64,000 bases of DNA from NCBI GenBank assembly GCA_022648325.1, contig JALCMG010000002.1, positions 1 to 64,000 of the forward strand, read 5' to 3'. How positions within the stretch are numbered: the stretch's first letter is position 1; every line of letters begins with the position of its first letter. This DNA comes from Olsenella sp. (lineage in GTDB: Bacteria; Actinomycetota; Coriobacteriia; Coriobacteriales; Atopobiaceae). Below, in pieces: positions 9,312-16,715 of the stretch. Under the pieces are notes generated by a model. The model was not told where the DNA came from and did no database searches. It worked only from the letters and a program-made list of their open reading frames with translations. The position numbers and the translations under genes were made by a program.

Positions 9312-9902
9312 TTACACGATCCCAGCTTTTTCAAAATTCTTCCGCACGACAGCCTTACCGATCACTGCGCCGACCATGCCAGAGATAAAGCAGATCACAA
9401 TAATAACTGGATAGGTCTTCGGAGTGACCAGGGTAAACAGCGTATCTACAAAGGAAGCATCATAGCCGCCTTCAAGCAGGCTCTGCTTATAAGAGTCCGC
9501 CGTAAGCACCAGCGGCAGATAACTGGCCACTACCCACAAGCTGAATACGCCATAACTCACGAAAGTCTTCTTCCAGCTCTTATAATTTCCGGATTTAGCA
9601 ATCAGATCAGCAATCAAACCCGCCGCGATGCAGATAGGAGCTCCGGTCAGTCCCATTCCGAAGATAAAGAGAAGAATGGCAACAATGACAGAGGTGATAG
9701 TAATCATGCCGAATTTCTCAATCCTTGCATAGTAGAGCATCATGGGAATACCGGTGACAATGGGAATCAGAACCGCATACCCTGCCACAATAAACGGGGA
9801 AAGAAAACCCAGGTACATGATAACCATCTGGACGACCCAGAGGATTGCTGTGAAAATACCGATTGTGATAAAATCTCTTGCCTGAAGCTTATTTTGATTC
9901 AT
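9312..9902 (-). CDS. ECF transporter S component, MptD/Trep_Strep-like
   Basis: The start is ATG 9902 because a strong GGAGGG lies about ten bases upstream; the open frame extends to 10082 but that part covers palindromic promoter DNA. The 196-residue protein is nearly all hydrophobic, with about six membrane helices (LWVVQMVIMYLG, VIVAILLFIFGMG, ICFISGMVGAVIG among them) and a short positive N-terminus (KLQARDFITIG) as in S components. Length and helix pattern fit the Trep_Strep/MptD group, whose substrate is not firmly established. It gives the ECF complex its specificity and is the first gene of the minus-strand operon. Confidence 0.8.
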   Translation of the reverse strand: MNQNKLQARDFITIGIFTAILWVVQMVIMYLGFLSPFIVAGYAVLIPIVTGIPMMLYYARIEKFGMITITSVIVAILLFIFGMGLTGAPICIAAGLIADLIAKSGNYKSWKKTFVSYGVFSLWVVASYLPLVLTADSYKQSLLEGGYDASFVDTLFTLVTPKTYPVIIVICFISGMVGAVIGKAVVRKNFEKAGIV

Positions 9903-9967
9903 GAAACGATCCCTCCTATTGGCTAATGCAGTGTATCTTTTGCAACCGATCATTCGGAGCTCTTCTA

Positions 9968-9985
9968 AGTTAGCATAGTCTAACT
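9968..9985. promoter_or_regulatory. Inverted repeat in the S-component/esterase divergent promoter
   Basis: AGTTAG and CTAACT are perfect arms around a 6-base centre, in the gap between the divergent S-component and esterase genes. The half-sites recall the TTAG/CTAA arms of iron-responsive DtxR-type boxes, but the spacing is wider than in those boxes, so that link is only a suggestion. It could equally bind the cassette's AraC protein. Confidence 0.4.
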
Positions 9986-10052
9986 CGAGTTTATATCCCA
10001 TTTTGTTATTTTTGTTCCATATAGCATCGACTTTCTCCACGACCGTTGTTAG

Positions 10053-10073
10053 TCTCAACAAACTATGTTGAGA
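10053..10073. promoter_or_regulatory. Second inverted repeat in the same divergent promoter
   Basis: TCTCAACA and TGTTGAGA form perfect 8-bp arms around AACTA. It is not followed by a T-run, so an operator is more likely than a terminator. It sits between the two divergent transcription units and could control both. Confidence 0.45.
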
Positions 10074-10179
10074 TTCCTCCATCGCAAAGGAAAATATTTT
10101 TTGTGCGTTATAGGAGAAACTTCAGATTTGTACAACAAGCCTGAAGTATATTTTGGGACAATAGAAAGCAGGTGGGCAG

Positions 10180-11688
10180 ATGATCACGCTTACAACAAAG
10201 CTGGGATCCGTTTATGGGAAACCATGTGGAACATCTGATGACGGAAAAACAGTTTACGAAATTCACAGCATTCCTTATGCCAGGGCCAAACGCTTCGAAA
10301 AGCCGGAACGGATTACCCAATATCCAAAAGGGGGAATCATAAACCGGGAAGAAACGGTTTGCTTCCCACAGCATGGGTACCCGCTATGGATGAATGTGTT
10401 CATGAAGCACCACATGATGCGCCCTGAATTTCTTCCTACTAAGGATGCGCAGACGGAAGACGCCTTTGTTGTTAACATCTGGACGGATGATTTAAAGGGA
10501 AACAAACCGGTCACTGTTTTTTTGCACGGCGGTGGAGAGGGGAGCGGCACCGTCCCCATGTACAAAGGGGATAATCTTGCAAAGAAAGGCGTTGTGGCGG
10601 TTACGGTTACGTACCGCATCGGAAGCTTTGGATACATGCCGACATTTGACGGGAACCTCATGAACGCGGATCTGGCTTATCTGGATCAGCAGGCGGCGCT
10701 TCTTTGGATACGGGATAATATCCAATATTTTGGCGGTGATCCTGACAACATCACTTTGGTCGGACATTGCGGAGGGGGGCTTGCGGCTCTCTATCAATTT
10801 CTTAATCCAACAAGCAGCCAATGCTTCCACAAGCTCATGATGCTTTGCGGCAACCTCCCCTCCCTGATTGACCGTAAGACTGCAAAGGAAATGTACCAAA
10901 GTTCTCTGCAGCACTATAAGGTCAGCAGCCTTAGCGAGCTACAAAACCTCCCTGCGAAAGCTTTCTTGGGACACAGCCGAATTGGGCAGGGTGATGTGTT
11001 TGACGATGCGTTTTTCATTGACGATCCGAATACTCTCCTGAAAGAGGAAAGATTTCCGAACATGCCGGTTCTGATCGGAACCAATGCAGATGAATTCTCC
11101 ATGATTGAGTTGCCAATGTACTACCGCTTCCTTGGGATCACCACAAAAGAGAAGGATCTTGATGCCGCACTGGAGAAAAAGTACAAGGAATACGGAAAAG
11201 AGTTGAAAGACGAGATATGGTCAGAGGCACAGAGTGGAATTGATTTACAGGTCAAAATCATGGAGCTGCTCGTCTTTCATACATCCGCTTTTCAGATGAT
11301 GGAACAGATCAGCCGGAAATGCCCTGTATACGGCTATCGGCTAAGTTATGTTCCCGCCTTATACAAGGGGCTTCGCGGAGCCTATCATGGAGCGGAACTG
11401 GCGTACTTTTTCAATAATTTTGATAAAATGCGAATCCCTGTCACGGAGGAAAACAAGAGGCAGGCTTCCATCATACAAAACGACTGGATCTCATTTATCA
11501 AAAACGGCGAAATCCCGAATAGAGAGAAATATAACGAGCATGGACTCATCACCTTTTATGACAAAAAGATAAAAAGCATCGACTTTCCACACAAAGAATT
11601 CATACAGGAACTGCTGAAAACAGATCTGCCAGAACAAAATCGCCACAGCTACATTATGAATATGTCTGAGCCTACCGGCAAAGTATAG
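10180..11688 (+). CDS. Type-B carboxylesterase-like protein with Cys at the nucleophile position
   Basis: The 502-residue protein has the full carboxylesterase type-B layout: an N-terminal G-S-V-Y-G strand, YEIHSIPYARA, an oxyanion loop VTVFLHGGGEGSG near residue 110, the EDAFVVNIW Cys-less core strand, and DQQAALLWIRDNI followed by FGGDPDNITLVGH. The usual G-E-S-A-G elbow reads GHCGGG here, so the catalytic Ser is replaced by Cys (codon 10768-10770). The acidic member (GTNADEFSM) and the His (AYHGAELAYFF) are present. It is divergent from the ECF operon and closed by a terminator at 11720. It probably acts on the cassette's substrate, as a thiol hydrolase, a weak esterase or a binding protein. 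Confidence 0.8.
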   Translation: MITLTTKLGSVYGKPCGTSDDGKTVYEIHSIPYARAKRFEKPERITQYPKGGIINREETVCFPQHGYPLWMNVFMKHHMMRPEFLPTKDAQTEDAFVVNIWTDDLKGNKPVTVFLHGGGEGSGTVPMYKGDNLAKKGVVAVTVTYRIGSFGYMPTFDGNLMNADLAYLDQQAALLWIRDNIQYFGGDPDNITLVGHCGGGLAALYQFLNPTSSQCFHKLMMLCGNLPSLIDRKTAKEMYQSSLQHYKVSSLSELQNLPAKAFLGHSRIGQGDVFDDAFFIDDPNTLLKEERFPNMPVLIGTNADEFSMIELPMYYRFLGITTKEKDLDAALEKKYKEYGKELKDEIWSEAQSGIDLQVKIMELLVFHTSAFQMMEQISRKCPVYGYRLSYVPALYKGLRGAYHGAELAYFFNNFDKMRIPVTEENKRQASIIQNDWISFIKNGEIPNREKYNEHGLITFYDKKIKSIDFPHKEFIQELLKTDLPEQNRHSYIMNMSEPTGKV

Positions 11689-11719
11689 TCAACAGGTGCA
11701 AGGATATAAGATACGAACG

Positions 11720-11745
11720 AAAGCCACTCCATCCAAGGTGGCTTT
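11720..11745. terminator. Intrinsic terminator between convergent genes
   Basis: AAAGCCAC and GTGGCTTT form an 8-bp stem around a 10-base loop, with T-rich bases after the stem on the plus strand. It lies between the esterase stop and the convergent stop of the PRD regulator and may serve both. Confidence 0.7.
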
Positions 11746-11760
11746 TGCTTTGTATAAGGC

Positions 11761-13143
11761 TCAAAAAGTATTTACATAAGAAGAACACTCCCAGGTGGCA
11801 ATTATCAAATCGACATCATTACGCTGCAGGTATTCTTTTGCCTCTCCAAGAGATTTTGGGCCAATAAGCCGGCATCCAAATAGCAGTCTTTCCAAACGTG
11901 ACTTCAGTAACACGCTAGTTGCAAGGCCGAAAGAGCAGACAAAAAGGATAGTTGGGACAAGATCCTCTCCTCCGCTTGCCTCAAAAATGGACGTAAGATA
12001 CATCGCTATGTAGGCTATTTCGCTTGGAGGAAATTCAACTCCGCATTCTTCAAGAGTGCTTGATGTGAACTCAAGAATGAGTGGAGAGGTGAGGCGAAGA
12101 TAGGACTCCATCTTCTCATCATGCAACTGAATATTGTTATGCTTTCGATAGAGCGCCGCTCGAATGTGTTCCGTAAGCATCGAGATGACATCCTTGACTG
12201 CGACGCCATCAATTTGCTGATACTTACTGAGTGCGTCAACCAGTTGTCTCGAGAGCTTCTCCGCCTCTCCGTTCATGGCGTCAGCCTCTGTGCGTTCTCT
12301 TTGGGATGGCAGCGGACCTATTCTCTGCGAGAGAATCAGGGTTGCCAGATAGGTTCTCTCGTCCCGCTGGGAAATGTACTTCTCGAGCATTATACGGAGC
12401 GAATCTAACGTCTCTGCGTTTGACGATTGTTCAAATTCGTAGCTTACCGACTGAATGGTGTGCCGGCGCTGGATGCGGCACAAAATATAGCAAACAAGAG
12501 TTTCGATATAGTCCTCGTTGAGAAACCCCATGCCCAAGATGGCTTTCGCATGCTGGACAATTTCCTTTGCGAAGGGCATGCACAAACACATGTCCTCATA
12601 GTGAGAGACCAAATCACTAATGCAGTCCGGGCAGGGGTTATCAGCGAGAAGCTGAACAAATGCATGACATATGTTTAATTCGTCTGCCTCTAAAGCCAAG
12701 CCTTTTCCTTGGCAGCGAACTACCGAAATGCACTCATTCTTGAGCACCGCTTCCACTTCGGGGAAATCACGGATTGCAGTTTGTCTACTCACTCCACAAT
12801 CATTTGCAAGAAGCTGAAACGTCGCTGAGTCACGAAGCAGAAGAGACGCGGTCATTACTGACAATCTCTCTTCGGAATCAAGGATTCGTCGGCCATACGT
12901 TTCAAGCGTCCGGAGAAGCGACTGCATGCTGCTTGGAGTGCCAACCAGCACGATTCCCTTACCGCGCTTGCGCTCGAGGATCACGTTATGAATATGAGCG
13001 AACTGCTCAAGCTGAGACAAGTCATTTCTCACTGAACGGACACTCACATGGAAGCGGTATGCAACGTCACCAACGAGCACCGGTTCATCTTGCCGACAAA
13101 GCCATTTGAGTTCGCTAACCTGTCGATTCGTCAAGTCGAACAT
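11761..13143 (-). CDS. BglG/MtlR-type PRD transcriptional regulator, C-terminally truncated
   Basis: The 460-residue frame starts at ATG 13143. It has an N-terminal HTH (VLVGDVAYRFHVSVRSVRND), a second winged-helix region (LLANDCGVSRQTAIRDFPEVE), PRD-like helical domains with a His near CHAFVQLLAD and another in TEHIRAAL, and a PTS IIB-like domain whose phosphate loop reads LFVCSFGLATS. It stops abruptly after the beta strand DLIIATWE, where relatives continue through the rest of IIB and often a IIA domain. These proteins switch sugar operons in response to PTS phosphorylation. No cognate PTS operon adjoins, and the cut falls at the border of the AT-rich cassette, so it is probably a 3'-truncated remnant that may still fold in part. 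Confidence 0.75.
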   Translation of the reverse strand: MFDLTNRQVSELKWLCRQDEPVLVGDVAYRFHVSVRSVRNDLSQLEQFAHIHNVILERKRGKGIVLVGTPSSMQSLLRTLETYGRRILDSEERLSVMTASLLLRDSATFQLLANDCGVSRQTAIRDFPEVEAVLKNECISVVRCQGKGLALEADELNICHAFVQLLADNPCPDCISDLVSHYEDMCLCMPFAKEIVQHAKAILGMGFLNEDYIETLVCYILCRIQRRHTIQSVSYEFEQSSNAETLDSLRIMLEKYISQRDERTYLATLILSQRIGPLPSQRERTEADAMNGEAEKLSRQLVDALSKYQQIDGVAVKDVISMLTEHIRAALYRKHNNIQLHDEKMESYLRLTSPLILEFTSSTLEECGVEFPPSEIAYIAMYLTSIFEASGGEDLVPTILFVCSFGLATSVLLKSRLERLLFGCRLIGPKSLGEAKEYLQRNDVDLIIATWECSSYVNTF

Positions 13144-13591
13144 AATTCATCACCCCGCTTCCTGATTAGAATGTACGTGCCATTCAATATGGCAACAATG
13201 ACCAATCGGAGCAGAGGAAATGGCAAAGATGAGCTTTAATAGATGATGCTTAGGGTCTAACCTGCGTAAATACCAAGTTCTCCGTTCATTCTAATGATCT
13301 CTTGGTTAGACAATTAAACTAAGAGGCAATCCAAAGGAAATAATGTTGCATCCGTCGAGAACACGTAGGAATAAGACTCCGTCGTTCTTTTCGAGTGGTG
13401 CCGACAAGTGCAGAAGAAAAGAGGGGTTTCTGACAACGCTGTTGTCAGAATTCAACTCACGTGAAAAGGAGGCTCTAAAAAGCAAGACCGGAGCTATCAC
13501 CAAAGATATTGCCGACAAGAAGTAAGACGATAAAAGAAGGGCGCCTGTGCGGCGTCCCCCTTCCATGAGACAAAGGGACTGTCCCTTTGTC
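13144..13591. other. Border region between the AT-rich block and the GC-rich chromosome
   Basis: No confident gene is seen. A 60-codon plus-strand frame (13343-13525) matches nothing I recognise and could be a gene tail. A perfect 8-bp hairpin, CTGACAAC-GCT-GTTGTCAG, lies at 13430-13448. Composition shifts to high GC close to 13540, which marks the likely right border of the acquired DNA. Confidence 0.5.
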
Positions 13592-13595
13592 TCAT
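13565..13595. repeat. Dispersed 31-bp palindrome (REP-like), copy 1
   Basis: Two perfect 15-bp arms (ATGAGACAAAGGGAC and its complement) flank a single T. The same palindrome recurs at 36195-36223. The asrC stop codon lies inside the right arm, so the repeat forms the very end of that gene and could act as a 3' stabilising hairpin. Copies of this kind are scattered in Coriobacteriia genomes as far as I recall; that needs a genome search. Confidence 0.8.
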
Positions 13596-14581
13596 CGCAG
13601 GTTGTTGTCGCGGTCGTAGCGCTTGCCATCCCAGTACACGCGCGTCGCGCGCTGGCACTTCTCGGGCAGCTCGACGTCCTTCAGGGCCCACTCGCAGAAC
13701 TCGTCGAAGCCCACGCGGTCCACAATGTAGCCGATGTGCTCCTTACCCTCGGGCGCGTTGGGGTCTATATACTCCTCGATGAAGGCGTAGGTGTTCTTCA
13801 CGATCTTCACGATGGAGTCCTCGTCTACCCAGCGCAGCCAGTCCTGGGCCAGGCGCGGGTTCTGCTTGCCCGTGCGACCCATGATCTTGACGCGGAAGTA
13901 GTGCTCGGGGCTTCGGGTCCAGGCGCGCGTGGGGCAGTAGACCACGCACACGCCGCAGCCTATGCAGCGGTCCTCGTCGCGCACGACCTTGCCCTTCTCG
14001 AGCCTGAGCGCGCTCACCGAGCGCCTCTGGCACCAGTCCACGCACTGCCCGCAGCCAATGCAGCGGTTGGGGTCGTACTGGGGCTCGGTCATGCCGATGA
14101 TGCCAAAGTCGTTGAGCGCCACGTGGGCACAGTCGTTTGAGCAGCCGGTGAAGGCCACCTTCACGTGCCGGTTGTTGGGGAAGATCTCGTGGTCCATGCG
14201 CTGCGCGAATGCGGTGGTGTCGTAGCAGCCAAACGGGCACAGGCGCTTGCCCGGGCAGGCGACGACGTTGCGCGTGCCGCTGGCCAGATAGCCCTGGGAG
14301 GTGTCCTCCTGGTTGATCTTTGTGTCCTCGATGATGTCCTTGAGCTTCTCGTTTACCTTGGGCATGTCCTCCATGTGGATGCCCGGGATCTCCACCCCCT
14401 GGCGGTTGGTGAGGAAGATCTCTCCCCTGCCGTACTCCTCGGCAATCTCGACGATGTGCGCCATGCTCTTGGCGCTCATGAGACCACCGGGCACGCGCAC
14501 GCGGCTGGCGGTCATCCCGCGCTCCTTGCTCACGCGGAACGCGTTCTTCTTCATGGCCTTGACGTCGATGTCCTCAATCAT
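13592..14581 (-). CDS. asrC: Anaerobic sulfite reductase subunit C
   Basis: The 329-residue protein is the catalytic siroheme and Fe-S subunit that reduces sulfite to sulfide. The ferredoxin-like repeat half runs to about residue 95. The siroheme and [4Fe-4S] ligands are visible as CPGKRLCPFGC near residue 109 and FTGCSNDCAHV near residue 146. An inserted two-cluster ferredoxin domain follows (CIGCGQCVDWC and CIGCGVCVVYCP). The length equals the usual AsrC. It is the last gene of asrABC (10-bp gap after asrB), and its stop lies inside a dispersed palindrome. Likely role: dissimilatory sulfite use or electron disposal in anaerobiosis. Confidence 0.95.
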   Translation of the reverse strand: MIEDIDVKAMKKNAFRVSKERGMTASRVRVPGGLMSAKSMAHIVEIAEEYGRGEIFLTNRQGVEIPGIHMEDMPKVNEKLKDIIEDTKINQEDTSQGYLASGTRNVVACPGKRLCPFGCYDTTAFAQRMDHEIFPNNRHVKVAFTGCSNDCAHVALNDFGIIGMTEPQYDPNRCIGCGQCVDWCQRRSVSALRLEKGKVVRDEDRCIGCGVCVVYCPTRAWTRSPEHYFRVKIMGRTGKQNPRLAQDWLRWVDEDSIVKIVKNTYAFIEEYIDPNAPEGKEHIGYIVDRVGFDEFCEWALKDVELPEKCQRATRVYWDGKRYDRDNNLR

Positions 14582-14590
14582 GACGGCCTC

Positions 14591-15388
14591 CTAGTCCAGC
14601 AGCTGCTTGCTCTGGGTGTAGTTGAAGACGGGCCCGTCCAGGCACACGTACTTCTCGCCTATGCGGCAGTGGCCGCACTTGCCCAGGCCACAGCACATCT
14701 TTCGCTCCTGGCTCACCCAGATGTTCTCCTCGGCAAGGCCCAGCTCGAGAAGGCCCTTCACCGAGAAGCGCATCATGGGCGGCGGTCCCACCACAATCGC
14801 CTGCGCCGTGGAGGGGTCGCGAAGCGGGAGGCCCGGGATGTACTTCGTCACGAGGCCCACGTTGCCCTCGTAGCCCTCGGGTGCGCCGTCTACCGTGAGG
14901 ATGAGGTCGACGAGGTTCTCCCAGCGCGCGAGGTCATCGCGGAAGAGCAGGTCGTTGGGGCTGCGGAAGCCTACGATCACGTGCTTGTCCTGCGGCGTGG
15001 CGCTTGTGGCAAGTGCCTCGACGACGCCGCGCACGGGACTCACGCCCGTGCCGCCGGCCACAACGACGCACTCGCCGTCGAGGTAGCGTTCCACCTCGAA
15101 GCCGTTGCCGTAGGGGCCGCGCAGGAGGAGGTTCTCGCCCTCGCAGGCCTCAAAGACCTCGTTGGTCACCACGCCCACGCGGCGGATGGTGAGGTCGACA
15201 GACTCGCCGGGCACGATACCGCTCACGCTGATGGGGGCCTCGCCGTACTTGGGGACGGATACCTCGAAGAACTGGCCGGGGCGGACCTCTCCCTCAAAGG
15301 CCATGCGGAAGGTGTATTCCTTCTCGGTGTGCTTGATTACCTTGAGCGCCTTGGAGGAGAAGGGCAGGTACGGGTTGGTGCTAGGCAT
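14591..15388 (-). CDS. asrB: Anaerobic sulfite reductase subunit B
   Basis: This 265-residue flavoprotein passes electrons from NAD(P)H toward AsrC. An FAD-binding beta-barrel comes first (SVPKYGEAPISVSG, LLRGPYGNGF), followed by an NAD-binding fold (VVAGGTGVSPVRGVV, VVGPPPMMRFSV). The C-terminal Cys cluster CCGLGKCGHC plus a later Cys in YVCLDGPVF would hold a [2Fe-2S] centre as in dihydroorotate dehydrogenase PyrK-type proteins. The start at 15388 overlaps the end of asrA by eight bases, so the subunits are translationally coupled. Confidence 0.95.
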   Translation of the reverse strand: MPSTNPYLPFSSKALKVIKHTEKEYTFRMAFEGEVRPGQFFEVSVPKYGEAPISVSGIVPGESVDLTIRRVGVVTNEVFEACEGENLLLRGPYGNGFEVERYLDGECVVVAGGTGVSPVRGVVEALATSATPQDKHVIVGFRSPNDLLFRDDLARWENLVDLILTVDGAPEGYEGNVGLVTKYIPGLPLRDPSTAQAIVVGPPPMMRFSVKGLLELGLAEENIWVSQERKMCCGLGKCGHCRIGEKYVCLDGPVFNYTQSKQLLD

Positions 15389-16457
15389 TGACGCTCACGC
15401 TCCCCTCGTGGCTGGCGTCCCACTCGTCGACGGCGTCGGAGAGCTTGTTGACGCATGCGGCGAAGCTTATGTACTCGGGGCAGACGTCGTCGCAGCGACC
15501 ACAGCCCACGCACATGTCGTAGCCAAAGCGCTGGCGGAAGTCGTACACCTTGTGCAGCACCTTGAAGCGCATGCGCTCGCCGTGCTGTTTGCGGTAGCTC
15601 GCGCCGCCGGCCACCGTTGAGTAACCGTCGATCATGCAGCTGGCCTGCACGCGGCGCCTCTCGCCAACCCTGCCGTTCTCGGTGTAGGCAACGTCCTGCA
15701 TGGTGAAGCAGGTGCAGGTTGGGCATACCAGCGTGCAGCGGCCGCAGCCGATGCAGCGGTGGTTGTACTCGTCCCACACGGGGCTGGTTTTAAGCTCGAG
15801 CGGCACGGTCTTGGGAACGCGCACGTGCACCTCGTTCTGGGTGACATGCGCGGGGACGACCTCGCGGACGCTTGCGGCATGGCGCTCGAAGAGCGGGCGG
15901 AGCGCCTCGTTTGTGACGGCGTACGCAAAGCCGTCGCCACAGCGTTCGAGCGAGAACTCCCAGGTATCGGGGGCAACGTTAGAGCCCATGTCCACGCAGA
16001 AGCAGTGCTCGAAGGTCTGGGGGCAGCCGATGAGCGCAAAGTGCACGCGGTCGCGTATGCGGCGGTAGAAGCTGTCCTCGGGGCCGTTGTGGAGGTACAT
16101 GGCATCAAGGCGCCTCACACCATGGAGGTCGCAGGCGCGCAGGAGCACGAGGACGTCACGCGCGTCTCGGCTCTTGGCCGGGCCTCCAGCGGCTCCGATG
16201 CCGTCCGCCTCTTGAACCTGGTCCTCGGTGTAGTAGAAGAGCGTCTGCGAGAGGGGCGTGAGCAGCTCCTTGAAGGAGTAGTCGCTCTTCGCGTCCAGCT
16301 CGATCTGGGAGGCATTGTCCACGAAGTCGTAGATCACCTGGTCGACGTCGGTAAAGCGGCCCGCACCAACCTTCCGTACCGGCGCAAAGACGAGGTAGTC
16401 GCGGGCAAGGTCGCGAACCAGCCCGTCAAGCCCCTCCTCATCAAGCACGTATCCCAT
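15381..16457 (-). CDS. asrA: Anaerobic sulfite reductase subunit A
   Basis: The start is ATG 16457 behind GGGGAG; the frame extends to 16526 but the extra 23 residues lack a ribosome site and family similarity. The 358-residue Fe-S protein has two ferredoxin-type clusters in its C-terminal third, CIGCGRCTLVCPTC and CVGCGRCDDVCP. Upstream are several Cys residues in the middle domain (RACDLHGVRR, IGCPQTFEHCFC) typical of AsrA/HdrA-adjacent electron-transfer proteins. It relays electrons within the AsrABC complex. It is first in the operon, divergent from an Fe-S aldo/keto reductase across a gap that holds a 20-bp palindrome. Confidence 0.95.
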   Translation of the reverse strand: MGYVLDEEGLDGLVRDLARDYLVFAPVRKVGAGRFTDVDQVIYDFVDNASQIELDAKSDYSFKELLTPLSQTLFYYTEDQVQEADGIGAAGGPAKSRDARDVLVLLRACDLHGVRRLDAMYLHNGPEDSFYRRIRDRVHFALIGCPQTFEHCFCVDMGSNVAPDTWEFSLERCGDGFAYAVTNEALRPLFERHAASVREVVPAHVTQNEVHVRVPKTVPLELKTSPVWDEYNHRCIGCGRCTLVCPTCTCFTMQDVAYTENGRVGERRRVQASCMIDGYSTVAGGASYRKQHGERMRFKVLHKVYDFRQRFGYDMCVGCGRCDDVCPEYISFAACVNKLSDAVDEWDASHEGSVSVNA

Positions 16458-16561
16458 GGTCTCCCCTCTCTTCCGCGCCCCGAAGAGCGCACCGCCCGTT
16501 CTTCTCGCATGCAGACAATGAGACATGGATAAGTGGAAGATAGCAGCGATGGGTCATGCAA

Positions 16562-16581
16562 TTTGTTGGCAAGCCAACAAA
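16562..16581. promoter_or_regulatory. 20-bp palindrome between asrABC and the divergent reductase gene
   Basis: TTTGTTGGC and GCCAACAAA are perfect 9-bp arms around AA. It lies 104 bp before asrA and 134 bp before the aldo/keto reductase start, so one dimeric regulator could control both directions. No T-run follows, which argues against a terminator. The binding protein is not encoded next to it. Confidence 0.5.
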
Positions 16582-16715
16582 GGCGGGAGTTGGGGCAGAA
16601 CTGGGCGCAAACGGCATCGGTGACCGAGAGGCCAGGGACGGGGACATGGAAAAGACCCATACTTGGACCAGAAGAACCTAGCCCAAGTGATTGCGCTTGC
16701 ACAGAGAGGGCGGCA

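Noticed and set aside
9968-9985. Canonical DtxR/IdeR iron box
   Set aside because: The half-sites are similar, but the 6-base spacer is too wide; kept only as a generic operator.
9903-10082. N-terminal extension of the ECF S component
   Set aside because: It would cover two palindromes, adds a polar stretch foreign to S components, and ATG 9902 has a strong ribosome site.
13343-13525. Sixty-codon frame in the cassette border
   Set aside because: No ribosome site or recognisable motif and interrupted by a palindrome; described only as part of the gap.
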